A stretch of DNA of 64,000 nucleotides from Mongoliimonas terrestris (GCF_001927285.1 NZ_MSIG01000004.1:186001-250000), one strand, 5' to 3'; counted from the stretch's first letter, positions 10,500 to 20,477 are shown. Translations and numbers: made by a program. The notes: generated from the sequence alone by a model not told the origin.

Positions 10500-11129
10500 T
10501 CAGAACGGGTTCCAGGTCGGTTCCGCCGTGAACTTCAGGTAGCCCACATTGATGCCGAGCCGGGCGCCGACGCCAGAGCGGACCGGCACCAGCGTGACGT
10601 CGCCGGCCCTCAGGGCCGTGATGCCGAAGCCGCCGACGAGATAGGCGGAGCCGGCGACGCCGCCGTAGCGGTTGTAGATGGCCGGCACCGACGGGAGATT
10701 GTAGACGAGCACCATGGTGCGCGAGCCTTCCGCCCCCACGTCGAGGCCGAGCGACGGGCCTTGCCAGTAGACCTGGTGGCTGCCGGCGTTGCGGGTGTAG
10801 AGCATGCCCTCGCCGTAGCGCAGGCCACCGAAGAAGGCGCCGCCGCCCTCCTGGCCAAGCACGTATCCGTTCGGCTGGCCGTAGTCGGCCACCGCCTTCT
10901 CGATGACGGTGGCAAGGCCGCTCGACACCTCGCCGAAAAAGGCGTTGCCGGCATTCACCAGCTCTTCGCTGGAGAAATTGGTGCCGCTGCCGGGCTGCGG
11001 CGCCCGCGTCTGCTGGGCGAAGGCGACGGCCGGGCCGGCCCCGACCAGGGATCCCGGTCCTGCCGCCAGAAAAGCCGCCAGGGAAAGAACCGTCGCCGCG
11101 ACCTGGAGCCGTCCGATGATCCGCCTCAT
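10500..11129 (-). CDS. EipA-like envelope integrity protein (DUF1134)
   Basis: A 209-residue exported protein. An N-terminal signal sequence (about 1-39, ending AVAFAQQ) precedes a mature domain with the DUF1134 pattern: NAFFGEVSSGLATVIEKAV, GYVLGQEGGGAFFGGLRYG, then YWQGPSLGLDVGAEGSRTMV and LGINVGYLKFT at the end. In Brucella the DUF1134 protein EipA is periplasmic and needed for envelope integrity. It is transcribed divergently from the YHS-domain gene, with about 110 nt between their starts. Confidence 0.82.
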   Translation of the reverse strand: MRRIIGRLQVAATVLSLAAFLAAGPGSLVGAGPAVAFAQQTRAPQPGSGTNFSSEELVNAGNAFFGEVSSGLATVIEKAVADYGQPNGYVLGQEGGGAFFGGLRYGEGMLYTRNAGSHQVYWQGPSLGLDVGAEGSRTMVLVYNLPSVPAIYNRYGGVAGSAYLVGGFGITALRAGDVTLVPVRSGVGARLGINVGYLKFTAEPTWNPF

Positions 11130-11239
11130 GCCTGCCCTCCCGTGTCGCCGCCGGCGGGCCCGTTAACCCGACCGTCACGCGGCGGCCCCTAGTGTCGACG
11201 ACCCAACGTGATCATCGAATCGAATTGCCAGTGACCGTC

Positions 11240-11758
11240 ATGTGTAGCGCGAATCCGGCGGCAACGCGGCGGCGACGGCGCCACACGGGCCCGGTCCTCG
11301 TTCTGGCGGCGTGCGCGACGCTTTTCGCGGCCGCTCCCGCGCCGGTCGCGGCCTCCGAGGCGCTGAACGAGCGCATCGTGCACGATCCCTACACCGGACT
11401 TGCGCTCGGCGGCTACGATCCGGTCGCCTATTTCACCGACGGGGTGGCGGTGGTCGGCTCGGCACGCCACGAGGTGGTGTGGGACGGCGGCTACTGGCGC
11501 TTCGCCAACATCGGCAACGCGGCCGCCTTCGCGGACGCGCCGGCGGTCTACGCGCCGCTGTTCGGCGGGCACTGCGTGACCAGTCTGGCGCGCGGGGTGC
11601 TGCAGGCGGGCGACCCGACCCGGTTCACCATCCACGCCTCGCGGCTCATGTTCTTCGCCACGGCCGGCGACGCGGCCACCTTCGCGGCCGCGCCCGACGC
11701 GGTGCTCCGCCAGGCCCTGGAGCGCTGGCCGGCGCTCGCCGCGACCCTGTCCCGCTGA
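11240..11758 (+). CDS. exported YHS-domain protein
   Basis: A 172-residue protein with a basic N-terminus (RRRRRH) and a hydrophobic stretch (PVLVLAACATLFAAAPAPVA) that serves as a signal peptide. The mature part has the YHS-type pattern ALGGYDPVAYFTDG, then WRFANIGNAAAFADAPAVYAPLFGGHC. YHS domains are small, often metal-associated modules, and stand-alone exported members have no assigned reaction. In-frame GTG starts at 11231 and 11192 are also possible. The ATG at 11240 gives the most ordinary signal peptide. Confidence 0.75.
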   Translation: MCSANPAATRRRRRHTGPVLVLAACATLFAAAPAPVAASEALNERIVHDPYTGLALGGYDPVAYFTDGVAVVGSARHEVVWDGGYWRFANIGNAAAFADAPAVYAPLFGGHCVTSLARGVLQAGDPTRFTIHASRLMFFATAGDAATFAAAPDAVLRQALERWPALAATLSR

Positions 11759-11813
11759 GCGCGGGTCGGGGACGCTGCGCGCCGGGCGAGGCGCGGGCCG
11801 GATCCGGCGCAGC

Positions 11814-13481
11814 TCAGGCGGCGCCGATCTCGGCGAAGAAGGTCTCCACCTTGGCCTTCAGCGTCTCGGACTGGCGCGACAGCTCGCGCGAGGAGGAGAG
11901 CACCTGGGCGGCGCCCGCGCCGGTGTGGGTGGCGGCCTCCGTGACGCTGCCGATGGTGGCCGAGACCTGCCGGGTGCCGACCGCCGCCTGGGAGACGTTG
12001 CGGGCGATCTCGTCGGTGGCGGCGCTCTGCTCCTCCACGGCGGCGGAGATGGCCGCGACCGTGCCGGTGATGGTGCGGATGATCTCGGCGATCGACCGGA
12101 TCGCCGTCGCCACCTGGGCGGTGGAGCCCTGCATCTCGCCGATCTGAGCGCTGATCTCCTGGGTCGCCTTGGCGGTCTGGCTGGCGAGCGACTTCACCTC
12201 CGTCGCCACCACGGCAAAGCCCTTGCCGGCCTCGCCGGCGCGCGCCGCTTCGATGGTGGCGTTGAGGGCGAGGAGATTGGTCTGACCGGCAATGTCGCTG
12301 ATCAGTTCCACCACGTTGCCGATGCGCCCGGCCGCGGTGACGAGATCGCCGACCACCTGCTCGCTGTCGCTGGCGGCCGCCAGGGCCCTTTCGGCGACGG
12401 CGACGGAGGCCTGAACCTGCCCGGTGATCTCGTTCAGCGAGGCGGAGAGTTCCTCGGAGGCTGCGGCCACCGTGTCCACGTTGGCGGACGCCTGCTCGGA
12501 GGCCGCCCCGACGGTGGTGGCGCTCTGGGCAGTCTCCTCGGCGGTGGAGGACAGCGACCCGGCGGTCGCCTCCAACTCCGAGGCGGCGGCCGCCACGGTC
12601 TTCAGGATCAGGCTCACGTCCGCGTCGAAGGTGCTGATCAGCCGATCCACGGTGCCGGCGCGCGCGTCGCGGGCGGCGCGCTGGGCGGCCTGCTCGGCCT
12701 CCAGGCGGCGCCGTTCCAGGCCGCTTTTTTTGAACACCTGCACGGCGCCCGCCATGGCGCCCATTTCGTCGCGCCGGCCGACCCCGGGGATCTCGGTGGA
12801 AAGGTCCCCGGCCGCCAGCCGTTCCATCGCGCCCTGAAGGGCCGCAAGGGGCGCCGCGACGCCGCGCGACACGGTCCAGAAGGCGGCAAAGAGCACGATC
12901 GCGGAAAGCCCGGCCGCCGCCACCATCACGAAGACGGAGGTGTGGCGGGTCGCCTCGGCGGCCGCGAACTCCTCCTGGGCCACCTGGATCTGCAGGTCGA
13001 CGAGGGCGCTGATCGGCGTGCCGATGGGATCGATGGTGAGGTAGAGCTCATCGGTCACGAAGGCGTCGAGCGCGGCTTGGTCCTTGGCGGCCACGCTGGC
13101 GAAGAGCCGTGCGAGCCGGGGCTCCGCCGCCGTCATGGCGGCGATCGCGGTGTCGGCGAGCGCCCGCTCCTGGGGGGTCAGGTCGCCGGCGAGATAGCCG
13201 CTCCACTTCTCTTCGATCGTCTCGGCCGCCATGCGCATCGCCTGGTCGCCCTCCACCCAACCGAAGGCGCCGGAGCGGATCTTGTGGGCCGCGTCGACGA
13301 TATTCACCGCATACATGTCGGCGACCACCTTCAGGTCGGCGGTCGGCACCACGCGATCCTCAACGATGGCACGCGTGCGCTCCGACGAGAGCGACAACGC
13401 AATCCAGCCGGTGGCCGCGACGGAGAGGAGGACCGCTCCCAGCATGGCCAGAGCGATGTTGAGTTTCAGGCGTATCGTCAT
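11814..13481 (-). CDS. methyl-accepting chemotaxis protein
   Basis: A 555-residue chemoreceptor. A membrane segment at about 7-32 is followed by a helical periplasmic domain of the four-helix-bundle type (about 35-185). A second membrane helix (about 190-212) leads into HAMP. The signalling domain contains the hairpin tip [20 protein letters not shown] and [20 protein letters not shown]. There is no C-terminal pentapeptide for CheR tethering (it ends FFAEIGAA). The ATG at 13481 starts directly at the first membrane helix. It sits next to chpT and the che genes and probably feeds the CheA of this window. Confidence 0.92.
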   Translation of the reverse strand: MTIRLKLNIALAMLGAVLLSVAATGWIALSLSSERTRAIVEDRVVPTADLKVVADMYAVNIVDAAHKIRSGAFGWVEGDQAMRMAAETIEEKWSGYLAGDLTPQERALADTAIAAMTAAEPRLARLFASVAAKDQAALDAFVTDELYLTIDPIGTPISALVDLQIQVAQEEFAAAEATRHTSVFVMVAAAGLSAIVLFAAFWTVSRGVAAPLAALQGAMERLAAGDLSTEIPGVGRRDEMGAMAGAVQVFKKSGLERRRLEAEQAAQRAARDARAGTVDRLISTFDADVSLILKTVAAAASELEATAGSLSSTAEETAQSATTVGAASEQASANVDTVAAASEELSASLNEITGQVQASVAVAERALAAASDSEQVVGDLVTAAGRIGNVVELISDIAGQTNLLALNATIEAARAGEAGKGFAVVATEVKSLASQTAKATQEISAQIGEMQGSTAQVATAIRSIAEIIRTITGTVAAISAAVEEQSAATDEIARNVSQAAVGTRQVSATIGSVTEAATHTGAGAAQVLSSSRELSRQSETLKAKVETFFAEIGAA

Positions 13482-13823
13482 GAAGGAAGTCACTCCGCGG
13501 ATCGAATTCCGCGTGCACACTAGCCGACAGTCGTTAATTGACCGACTATTCCGCATCTCAATACCTAATCTATGCTATTAGAATATGTGATTGAGTGCCG
13601 GCAGAGGACAATCAGGGCGGTTGCTTTCGACCGCTTTGGTTGCAACTTGCGGCCTGGTTTCGTCGAAGGTGAGCGATGCCATAAAGGCTTCCCGTCGGCC
13701 GTGCGGCGGCACTCAACGGTTGGCAGGCCGGTTGGGGGCCTGTATTTCACAACAAACGGCCGATGTTTCGATTCGGGGCAGCGGTCCCTCCCTGCGACAT
13801 CAACGCCCGGAAGCGTGAACGCC
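13482..13823. other. intergenic region between mcp and chpT
   Basis: 342 nt containing the divergent promoters of the chemoreceptor gene and chpT. The first 110 nt (around 13510-13610) are clearly richer in A and T than the coding flanks. A short weak hairpin (CAGGCC with GGCCTG) lies at 13724-13742. No gene is apparent. Confidence 0.6.
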
Positions 13824-14474
13824 ATGACCGAGCCGACCAAGATCGAACCGCTCGACTTCGCCGCCCTTCTCTGCTCCCGCGTCTGCCACGACATCATCTC
13901 GCCGGTCGGTGCCATCATCAATGGCCTGGAGGTGCTGGACGAGGAAGACAATGACGAGATGAAGGCGTTCGCCTTCGACCTCATCCGCAAGAGCGCCAAG
14001 ACCGCGTCCGCCAAGCTGCAGTTCGCGCGCCTCGCCTTCGGGGCCGCCGGGTCCGCCGGCGCGGAGGTCGACCTCGGCGACGCCGAGACCGTCGCCAAGC
14101 GCTACATGGAGGGCGAGAAGGCCGACCTCGTCTGGGAGGCCGAGCGGCGCCTGATGCCGAAGAACCAGGTGAAGCTGATGCTGAACCTGTTGCTCGTGTC
14201 GCTGCACGCGGTGCCGCGCGGCGGCAAGATCGTCGTGCGCACGGAAGGCCCGATGCCGCAGCCGGCGCAGATCATCGAGGCGACCGGGCCGTCGTCGCGC
14301 ATTCCGCCGCGCGTGCTCGACCTCATCAACGGGGAGATCGCGGACGGCCTCGATGCCCACGCCATTCAGCCTTATTATGCGGGCACTTTGGCGCGTGAAG
14401 CCGGCCTGGTGGTAACTATTCGTAAAGATGAAGAGACAGTTATCATCGAAGCGCGCCCGCAATCCGAAGGCTGA
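13824..14474 (+). CDS. chpT: histidine phosphotransferase ChpT
   Basis: A 216-residue protein. The DHp-like helix has DFAALLCSRVCHDIISPVGAI with the phosphorylatable His at residue 22 (CHDIISP). It continues with INGLEVLDEE and a degenerate ATPase-like C-terminal domain (LMLNLLLVSLHAVPRGGKI) without the nucleotide-binding boxes. ChpT passes phosphate from the CckA hybrid kinase to CtrA and CpdR. CtrA is encoded 15 kb away in the same window, while CckA is not present. A GTG at 13815 would add three residues. Confidence 0.92.
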   Translation: MTEPTKIEPLDFAALLCSRVCHDIISPVGAIINGLEVLDEEDNDEMKAFAFDLIRKSAKTASAKLQFARLAFGAAGSAGAEVDLGDAETVAKRYMEGEKADLVWEAERRLMPKNQVKLMLNLLLVSLHAVPRGGKIVVRTEGPMPQPAQIIEATGPSSRIPPRVLDLINGEIADGLDAHAIQPYYAGTLAREAGLVVTIRKDEETVIIEARPQSEG

Positions 14475-14629
14475 AATACGGAAAAGTGCTGGTGTGTCGG
14501 AAGACGCCTTCGGATTTCAACCTATCTTAACCGTTTGACGGGACACTTCCCCAGAGTGCGACAGGTGGCGCCTGTCGTGGAAACAGTCGATCCCAGCGTA
14601 ATTGGGCGTCGACCTTCTGGGGGTGCGAG

Positions 14630-17449
14630 ATGGATGACCTGCTTCGGGAATTCCTGACGGAGACCAACGAGTCTCTCGACGTGGTCGACGTCGAACTCGT
14701 CAAGTTCGAACAAGAGCCGAACAACGCTCGGATTCTGGATAACATCTTCCGGTTGGTCCATACCATCAAGGGCACCTGCGGGTTCCTGGGGCTGCCGCGG
14801 CTGGAAGCGCTTGCCCATGCCGCCGAAACCCTGATGGGCAAGTTCCGCGAGGGAGCGCCCGTCACCAAGGAGGCGGTGAGCCTCATTCTCCAGACCATCG
14901 ACCGGATCAAGGGCATCCTGGCCGAGCTGGAGGCGCTGGAGGGCGACGAGCCGAAAGGCGAGGACGGCGACCTGATCTCCCAGCTGGAGGCCATGTCGCT
15001 GGCCGGCGACGCTGCCAAGGCGGCAGCCAAGGCCGACGCCAAGAAGCCGGCCGAATCCAAGAAGGCCAAGGAAGAGACCACCGGCACCCTGGTCAGCCAG
15101 GTGCTGGAGCGCGAGCTGCGGATCGGCGAGGTCTCCCTTGACGAACTGGAGCGCGCCTTCCGCGAGACCGAGGTGGAGGTGGAGACCGACGTCACCGTCG
15201 CCGCCGAGCCGGTCGCCGAGCGGGTCAGCGCCGCCGTCAGCCCGGCCGGCACCGGCCAGCAGGGCATCGACCTCGTCAAGGTCGCGGCCGAGATCGAGGC
15301 CCGTCTCAACCTCGCCTCCGAGCGCAAGCCGGAGAAGGCCGAGAAGTCGGTCGAGGACAAGGAAGCCGACGCCGAAGCCAAGGGCGACGGCAAGGGCTCC
15401 GTCTCCAGCCAGTCGATCCGCGTCGCGGTGGAGACGCTGGAACACCTCATGACCATGGTGTCGGAGCTGGTGCTCACCCGCAACCAGCTGCTCGAGATCG
15501 TCCGCCGTCACGAGGACAGCGAGTTCAAGGTGCCGCTGCAGCGGCTCTCCAACGTCACCGCCGAGCTGCAGGAGGGCGTCATGAAGACGCGCATGCAGCC
15601 GATCGGCAACGCCTGGCAGAAGCTGCCCCGCATCGTTCGCGATCTCGCCGGCGAACTCGGCAAGCAGATCGAGCTGGAGATGCACGGCGCCGAGACCGAA
15701 CTCGACCGCCAGGTGCTGGAGCTGATCAAGGATCCGCTCACCCACATGGTCCGCAACTCCGCCGACCACGGCCTTGAGAAGTCGGAAGACCGCAAGACCG
15801 CGGGCAAGCCGGAGAAGGGCACCATCAAGCTGTCCGCCTATCACGAGGGCGGCCACATCATCATCGACATCGCCGACGACGGTCGCGGCCTCAACGTGGA
15901 GCGCATCAAGCAGAAGGTCGTGGAGAACGGCCTCGCCACCGAGGCCGAACTGGAGAAGATGTCGGAAGGCCAGATCTTCAAGTACATCTTCGCGCCGGGC
16001 TTCTCCACCGCCGCCAAGGTCACCAGCGTCTCCGGCCGCGGCGTTGGCATGGACGTGGTGCGCACCAACATCGAGATGATCGGCGGCACCATCGACCTGA
16101 AGTCGGTGGCCGGCAAGGGCTCCACCTTCACCATCAAGATCCCGCTGACGCTCGCCATCGTGTCGACGCTCATCGTGGAGAGCGCCGGCGACCGCTTCGC
16201 CATCCCGCAGCTGTCGGTGGTGGAACTCGTCCGCGTGCAGTCCAACTCGGAGCACCGGATCGAGCGCATCAAGGACACCCCGGTCCTTCGCCTGCGCAAC
16301 AAGCTGCTGCCGCTCGTGCCGCTCGCCCGCATCCTCGGCGTCGCCGAGGAGGGTGAGAAGAGCGAGGACGACGGCTTCATCGTGGTCATGCAGGTCGGCA
16401 ACGTGACCTTCGGCATGGTGGTGGACGGCGTGTTCCACACCGAGGAAATCGTCGTCAAGCCGATGTCCAAGATGCTGCGCCACATCACCATGTTCTCCGG
16501 CAACACCATCCTCGGCGACGGCTCGGTCATCATGATCGTCGACCCGAATGGGGTGGCGAGCGCCATCGGCACGGCGGTGGCCGCCGAGGTCAGCGAGAAG
16601 CAGGACGGCGACAAGCTGCGCTCCGTCGACGATCCGGCGAAGGTCTCCATGCTGCTGTTCCGCGCCGGTTCCCCGGAGCCGAAGGCGGTGCCGCTGTCGC
16701 TGGTCACCCGCCTCGAAGAGTTCGACATCGACAAGATCGAGCACTCCAACGGCCGCGATCTCGTCCAGTACCGCGGCTCGCTGATGCCGCTGGTCTACCT
16801 CAACCACGGCGTCCAGCGGCGCATGGAAGGCACCCAGCCCATGCTGGTGTTCTCCGACTCGGGCCGCTCCATGGGCCTCGTCGTCGACGAGATCGTCGAC
16901 ATCGTGGAGGAGCAGCTCGACATCCAGGTCGGCTCGGAAATGCCCGGCGTGCTCGGCTCGGCGGTCATCAAGGGCAAGGCGACCGAGATCATCGACATCG
17001 GCCACTTCCTGCCGCTCGCCTTCGAGGACTGGTTCACCCGCAAGGAGATCTCCTCGGCGGCGCTCACCCGGTCGCTGCTCTTCATCGACGACTCGCCGTT
17101 CTTCCGCAACATGCTGGGTCCGGTGCTGAAGGCCGCCGGCTTCGACGTCACCACCTGCGCGTCCGCCACGGAGGCGATGCGCCGGCTCGGCGAGGGCGAG
17201 CGCTTCGACATCATCGTGTCGGACATCGAGATGCCGGGCGTGAACGGCTTCGAGCTCGCCGAGATGCTCCGCCGCGACCCGCGCTTCCGGCACACGCCCA
17301 TCATCGCCCTCTCGGCGCTGTGCACGCCGGCCTCCATCGAGCGCGGTCGCCAGTCGGGCTTTGACGACTACGTGGCCAAGTTCGACCGGCCCGGTCTCAT
17401 CGCCTCCCTCAAGGAACTCACCAGCCACGAAGTTGGACTCGCCGCATGA
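14630..17449 (+). CDS. cheA: chemotaxis kinase CheA with C-terminal receiver domain
   Basis: A 939-residue hybrid CheA. The Hpt (P1) domain occupies residues 1-105 with phosphorylatable His44 in LVHTIKGTCGFLG. A long Ala/Lys/Glu-rich linker (about 105-255) lacks an obvious P2 domain. Dimerisation helices start at SQSIRVAVETLEHLMTMVSE (about 258). The ATPase domain contains MVRNSADHGLE and ADDGRGLN. A CheW-like region begins near 508. The last 125 residues are a receiver domain (RSLLFIDDSPFFRN, with DIEMPG and Asp about 865). ATGA overlap with cheW shows coupling. Hybrid CheA proteins of this type occur in alphaproteobacterial che clusters. The receiver may act as a phosphate sink or adaptation element. 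Confidence 0.95.
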   Translation: MDDLLREFLTETNESLDVVDVELVKFEQEPNNARILDNIFRLVHTIKGTCGFLGLPRLEALAHAAETLMGKFREGAPVTKEAVSLILQTIDRIKGILAELEALEGDEPKGEDGDLISQLEAMSLAGDAAKAAAKADAKKPAESKKAKEETTGTLVSQVLERELRIGEVSLDELERAFRETEVEVETDVTVAAEPVAERVSAAVSPAGTGQQGIDLVKVAAEIEARLNLASERKPEKAEKSVEDKEADAEAKGDGKGSVSSQSIRVAVETLEHLMTMVSELVLTRNQLLEIVRRHEDSEFKVPLQRLSNVTAELQEGVMKTRMQPIGNAWQKLPRIVRDLAGELGKQIELEMHGAETELDRQVLELIKDPLTHMVRNSADHGLEKSEDRKTAGKPEKGTIKLSAYHEGGHIIIDIADDGRGLNVERIKQKVVENGLATEAELEKMSEGQIFKYIFAPGFSTAAKVTSVSGRGVGMDVVRTNIEMIGGTIDLKSVAGKGSTFTIKIPLTLAIVSTLIVESAGDRFAIPQLSVVELVRVQSNSEHRIERIKDTPVLRLRNKLLPLVPLARILGVAEEGEKSEDDGFIVVMQVGNVTFGMVVDGVFHTEEIVVKPMSKMLRHITMFSGNTILGDGSVIMIVDPNGVASAIGTAVAAEVSEKQDGDKLRSVDDPAKVSMLLFRAGSPEPKAVPLSLVTRLEEFDIDKIEHSNGRDLVQYRGSLMPLVYLNHGVQRRMEGTQPMLVFSDSGRSMGLVVDEIVDIVEEQLDIQVGSEMPGVLGSAVIKGKATEIIDIGHFLPLAFEDWFTRKEISSAALTRSLLFIDDSPFFRNMLGPVLKAAGFDVTTCASATEAMRRLGEGERFDIIVSDIEMPGVNGFELAEMLRRDPRFRHTPIIALSALCTPASIERGRQSGFDDYVAKFDRPGLIASLKELTSHEVGLAA

Positions 17450-17940
17450 GCAAGACCCCCGTGAATGCCACCGGCACCGCCGCCAACGAGGCCCTGACGG
17501 ACAGCATCCAGTATGTGACCGTCCTCATCGGCGGCCAGCTGTTCGGCCTGCCGATCCACAAGGTGCACGACGTGTTCGTGCCCGAGAGCATGACCCGGGT
17601 GCCGCTGTCGGCGCCCGAGATCGCCGGCGTGCTCAACCTGCGCGGCCGCATCGTGACGGCGATCAACATGCGCCGCCGCCTCGGCCTGCCGCCGCGCGAG
17701 GGCAACTCGTCCATCATGGCGGTGGGCATCGAGTACCGCGGCGAATCCTATGGCCTCATCATCGACGAGGTGGGCGAGGTCCTGAACCTGCAGACCAACG
17801 GCCGGGAGGCCAACCCGGCCAACCTCGACCGCCGCTGGGCCGAGATCTCCGGCGGCGTTCATCGCCTGTCCGGTCAACTCATGGTCATCCTCGACGTGGA
17901 ACGCGTGCTTGGCCGGATGCTCGATCAGATCGCGGCCTGA
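17446..17940 (+). CDS. cheW: chemotaxis coupling protein CheW
   Basis: A 164-residue CheW. A 20-residue polar lead is followed by YVTVLIGGQLFGLPIHKVHD, then VPLSAPEIAGVLNLRGRIVT (the signature loop) and IMAVGIEYRGESYGLIIDEV. It links the chemoreceptor to CheA at the membrane. Its start overlaps the cheA stop as ATGA. Confidence 0.95.
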   Translation: MSKTPVNATGTAANEALTDSIQYVTVLIGGQLFGLPIHKVHDVFVPESMTRVPLSAPEIAGVLNLRGRIVTAINMRRRLGLPPREGNSSIMAVGIEYRGESYGLIIDEVGEVLNLQTNGREANPANLDRRWAEISGGVHRLSGQLMVILDVERVLGRMLDQIAA

Positions 17941-17983
17941 CAATCACCGGCGGGGGGTAACCGACCGGACCTGGGAGAATGCA

Positions 17984-18349
17984 ATGAAGAACTGTCTCGT
18001 GGTCGACGACTCGAGCGTCATCCGAAAGGTGGCGAGGCGGATCCTGGAAGATCTTTCCTTCACCATCACCGAAGCCGAAGACGGGCAGCAGGCTCTGGAC
18101 TGCTGCCAGCAGCAGATGCCCGACGCCATCCTGCTGGACTGGAACATGCCGGTCATGGACGGCCTGGAGTTCCTGTCGCAGTTGCGCAAGCTGGACGGCG
18201 GCGATGCCCCCAAGGTTGTGTTCTGCACCACCGAGAACGACGTCAGCCACATCGCCAAGGCGATCCGGGCTGGCGCCAACGAGTACATCATGAAGCCGTT
18301 CGACCGCGAGATCGTGGAAGCGAAGTTCCAGGAAGTCGGCCTGATCTGA
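17984..18349 (+). CDS. cheY: chemotaxis response regulator CheY
   Basis: A 121-residue single-domain receiver: acidic pair D8/D9, phosphoacceptor D52 in LLDWNMPVMDG, the conserved Thr in FCTTEND, and Lys in YIMKPFD. No output domain is present. It should carry phosphate from CheA to the flagellar motor switch. It lies 43 nt after cheW, in the same operon, and has a ribosome-binding site (GGGAGAATGCA). Confidence 0.93.
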   Translation: MKNCLVVDDSSVIRKVARRILEDLSFTITEAEDGQQALDCCQQQMPDAILLDWNMPVMDGLEFLSQLRKLDGGDAPKVVFCTTENDVSHIAKAIRAGANEYIMKPFDREIVEAKFQEVGLI

Positions 18350-18378
18350 CGACATAGAATAAAGAGGGGGCATAAAAC

Positions 18379-19533
18379 ATGTCGGCGATGGCACGGCAAT
18401 CCAATGCCGCGGGCGCGGTGACCAACCCGATCCGGGTCATGGTGGTGGACGACAGCGTCGTCGTCCGCGGCATGGTCGGTCGATGGATCGACGAGGATCC
18501 AAACCTTGCCGTGGTGGCGAGCCACCGCAACGGCCGACTGGCGGTGGAGGACGTCAACCGGTCCAATCCGGACGTGGTCATTCTCGACATCGAGATGCCC
18601 GACATGGACGGCCTGACGGCGCTGCCGCTGCTTCTGGAGAAGAAGCGCGACCTCGTCGTGGTGGTCGCCTCCACGCTCACCCGCCGCAACGCCGAAATCT
18701 CCCTGAAGGCGCTGCAGCTCGGCGCCGCCGACTATGTGCCGAAGCCGGAGACCAACGCGGGCGTCACCACGTCGGTCGACTTCCGCCGCGAGCTCGTGGA
18801 GAAGGTGACGAGCCTCGGCCAGCGTGCCCGCAGCCGCAGCGGACGCACCGGTGCCGCCGCCGCGGCGCCAATGCCGCCCGTGATCGGCCGGCCGTCCCCG
18901 GCCGCCAAGCCGAAGGCCGCCTTCACCATCCGCAGCTATTCCAGCATCCGGCCGCGCATCCTCGCCATCGGCAGTTCCACCGGCGGACCGCAGGCGCTGA
19001 ACGCCCTCTTCGGGGAAATCGGCTCCGCCATGGGCCAGGTGCCCGTGGTGATCACCCAGCACATGCCGCCGACCTTCACCGCCATCCTGGCCGAACATCT
19101 CTCCAAGTCGGCCGGCCGGCCGGCCGCCGAGGGCAAGGACGGCGAGACCATCGTGGCGGGCCGCATCTACGTGGCGCCGGGCGGCAAGCACATGATCCTC
19201 GCCAAGCAGGGCAACGACACGGTGATCCGCCTCACCGACACGGCGCCGGTGAACTTCTGCAAGCCGGCGGTGGATCCGCTGTTCAAGACCGTGGCCGAGA
19301 TCTACGGCAACGCCACCCTGGCGGTGGTGCTCACCGGCATGGGCGCCGACGGTGCCCAGGGCGTGACGCAGATCGGGCAGGCGGGCGGCAGCGTGATCGC
19401 CCAGGACGAGGAGACCAGCGTGGTCTGGGGCATGCCCGGTGCCGCCGCGCACACCGGCCAGTGCTCCGACGTGCTGCCGCTGCCGGAAATCGGCCGCAAG
19501 GTGTCGAAGATCCTGCTCGGAGGTCGTCCATGA
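18379..19533 (+). CDS. cheB: chemotaxis protein-glutamate methylesterase CheB
   Basis: A 384-residue CheB. The receiver domain is at 17-140 (VMVVDDSVVVRGMVG, phosphoacceptor D70 in ILDIEMPDMDG). A flexible Ala/Pro-rich linker leads to the methylesterase domain. That domain contains the nucleophile in AIGSSTGGPQALN, the catalytic His in VITQHMPPTFTA, and VLTGMGADGAQG with the catalytic Asp. It removes methyl groups from chemoreceptors or deamidates them. A strong ribosome-binding site (AGAGGGGG) precedes it, and its end overlaps cheR (ATGA). Confidence 0.95.
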   Translation: MSAMARQSNAAGAVTNPIRVMVVDDSVVVRGMVGRWIDEDPNLAVVASHRNGRLAVEDVNRSNPDVVILDIEMPDMDGLTALPLLLEKKRDLVVVVASTLTRRNAEISLKALQLGAADYVPKPETNAGVTTSVDFRRELVEKVTSLGQRARSRSGRTGAAAAAPMPPVIGRPSPAAKPKAAFTIRSYSSIRPRILAIGSSTGGPQALNALFGEIGSAMGQVPVVITQHMPPTFTAILAEHLSKSAGRPAAEGKDGETIVAGRIYVAPGGKHMILAKQGNDTVIRLTDTAPVNFCKPAVDPLFKTVAEIYGNATLAVVLTGMGADGAQGVTQIGQAGGSVIAQDEETSVVWGMPGAAAHTGQCSDVLPLPEIGRKVSKILLGGRP

Positions 19534-20402
19534 GCCCTGCCGAGTATGACTTTCTCCGCCAATTCCTGAAGACCCGTTCCGGCCTCGTCCTTTCCAACGA
19601 AAAGCAGTACCTGATCGAAAGCCGCCTGTTGCCGGTGGCCCGCAAGGCCGGGCTCGCGTCCATCGCGGCGCTGGTGTCCAAGCTGCGCGACCCGCGCGAG
19701 ACCTTGCTCGCCGACGCGGTCGTGGAGGCGATGACGACCAACGAGTCGTTCTTCTTCCGCGACAAGGTGCCGTTCGACCACTTCAACCAGCTGATGCTGC
19801 CGCAGATGCTGGAGCGTCGGTCGGCGCGGCGGCAGCTGCGCATCTGGTGCGCGGCCGCCTCCACCGGCCAGGAGCCCTATTCCATCGCCATGTGCCTGAA
19901 GGAGATGGGTCCGAAGCTCGCCGGCTGGCGGGTGGAGATCATCGGCACCGACATCTCCAACGAGGTGCTCGACCGGGCCAAGGCCGGCGTCTACACCCAG
20001 TTCGAGGTGCAGCGCGGGCTTCCGATCCAGAACCTCCTGAAATACTTCACCCAGACCGGCGACCAGTGGACCATCAGCGCCGAACTGCGCTCCATGGTGC
20101 AGTGGCGCAAGTTCAACCTGCTGGACAGCTTCGCCAGCCTCGGCCAGTTCGACATCGTGTTCTGCCGCAACGTGCTGATCTACTTCGACCAGCCGACCAA
20201 GGCCGACATCCTGAACCGGATCGGCAAGGCCATGGCGCCGGACGGCTACATGGTGCTTGGCGCGGCCGAGACCGTGGTGGGCCTCTCCGACGCCTTCAAG
20301 CCGGTGGCCGACCGGCGCGGCCTCTATGCGCCGACCGCCGGCATGGCGACCGGCAGCGCCACCGCCGCCGCGCCCCGCTTCGCGGCCGGCAGCGCCTTCT
20401 AG
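19530..20402 (+). CDS. cheR: chemotaxis protein methyltransferase CheR
   Basis: A 290-residue CheR. The N-terminal helical domain (YDFLRQFLKTRSGLVL) is followed by TTNESFFFRDK, then the SAM site RIWCAAASTGQEPYSIAM and the motif DIVFCRNVLIYFD. It methylates receptor glutamates with S-adenosylmethionine, opposing CheB. There is no TPR or pentapeptide-binding extension. It is the last gene of the che operon, and a hairpin follows 75 nt later. Confidence 0.95.
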   Translation: MSPAEYDFLRQFLKTRSGLVLSNEKQYLIESRLLPVARKAGLASIAALVSKLRDPRETLLADAVVEAMTTNESFFFRDKVPFDHFNQLMLPQMLERRSARRQLRIWCAAASTGQEPYSIAMCLKEMGPKLAGWRVEIIGTDISNEVLDRAKAGVYTQFEVQRGLPIQNLLKYFTQTGDQWTISAELRSMVQWRKFNLLDSFASLGQFDIVFCRNVLIYFDQPTKADILNRIGKAMAPDGYMVLGAAETVVGLSDAFKPVADRRGLYAPTAGMATGSATAAAPRFAAGSAF

Positions 20403-20477
20403 GCCCCGGCTCGATCCGACACCAGGCTCGTAGAGTTTCGACCCGTCGGGACTTCAAGGGCCAAGGACGACACGTTC

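Noticed and set aside
13815..13823. GTG start for chpT three codons upstream
   Set aside because: Cannot be excluded, but the ATG at 13824 is the simpler start and matches the usual MTE-like beginning.
14522..17428. Minus-strand open frame of about 970 codons opposite cheA
   Set aside because: It mirrors the codon structure of cheA and gives low-complexity His/Asp/Gly/Val sequence. cheA is unmistakable.
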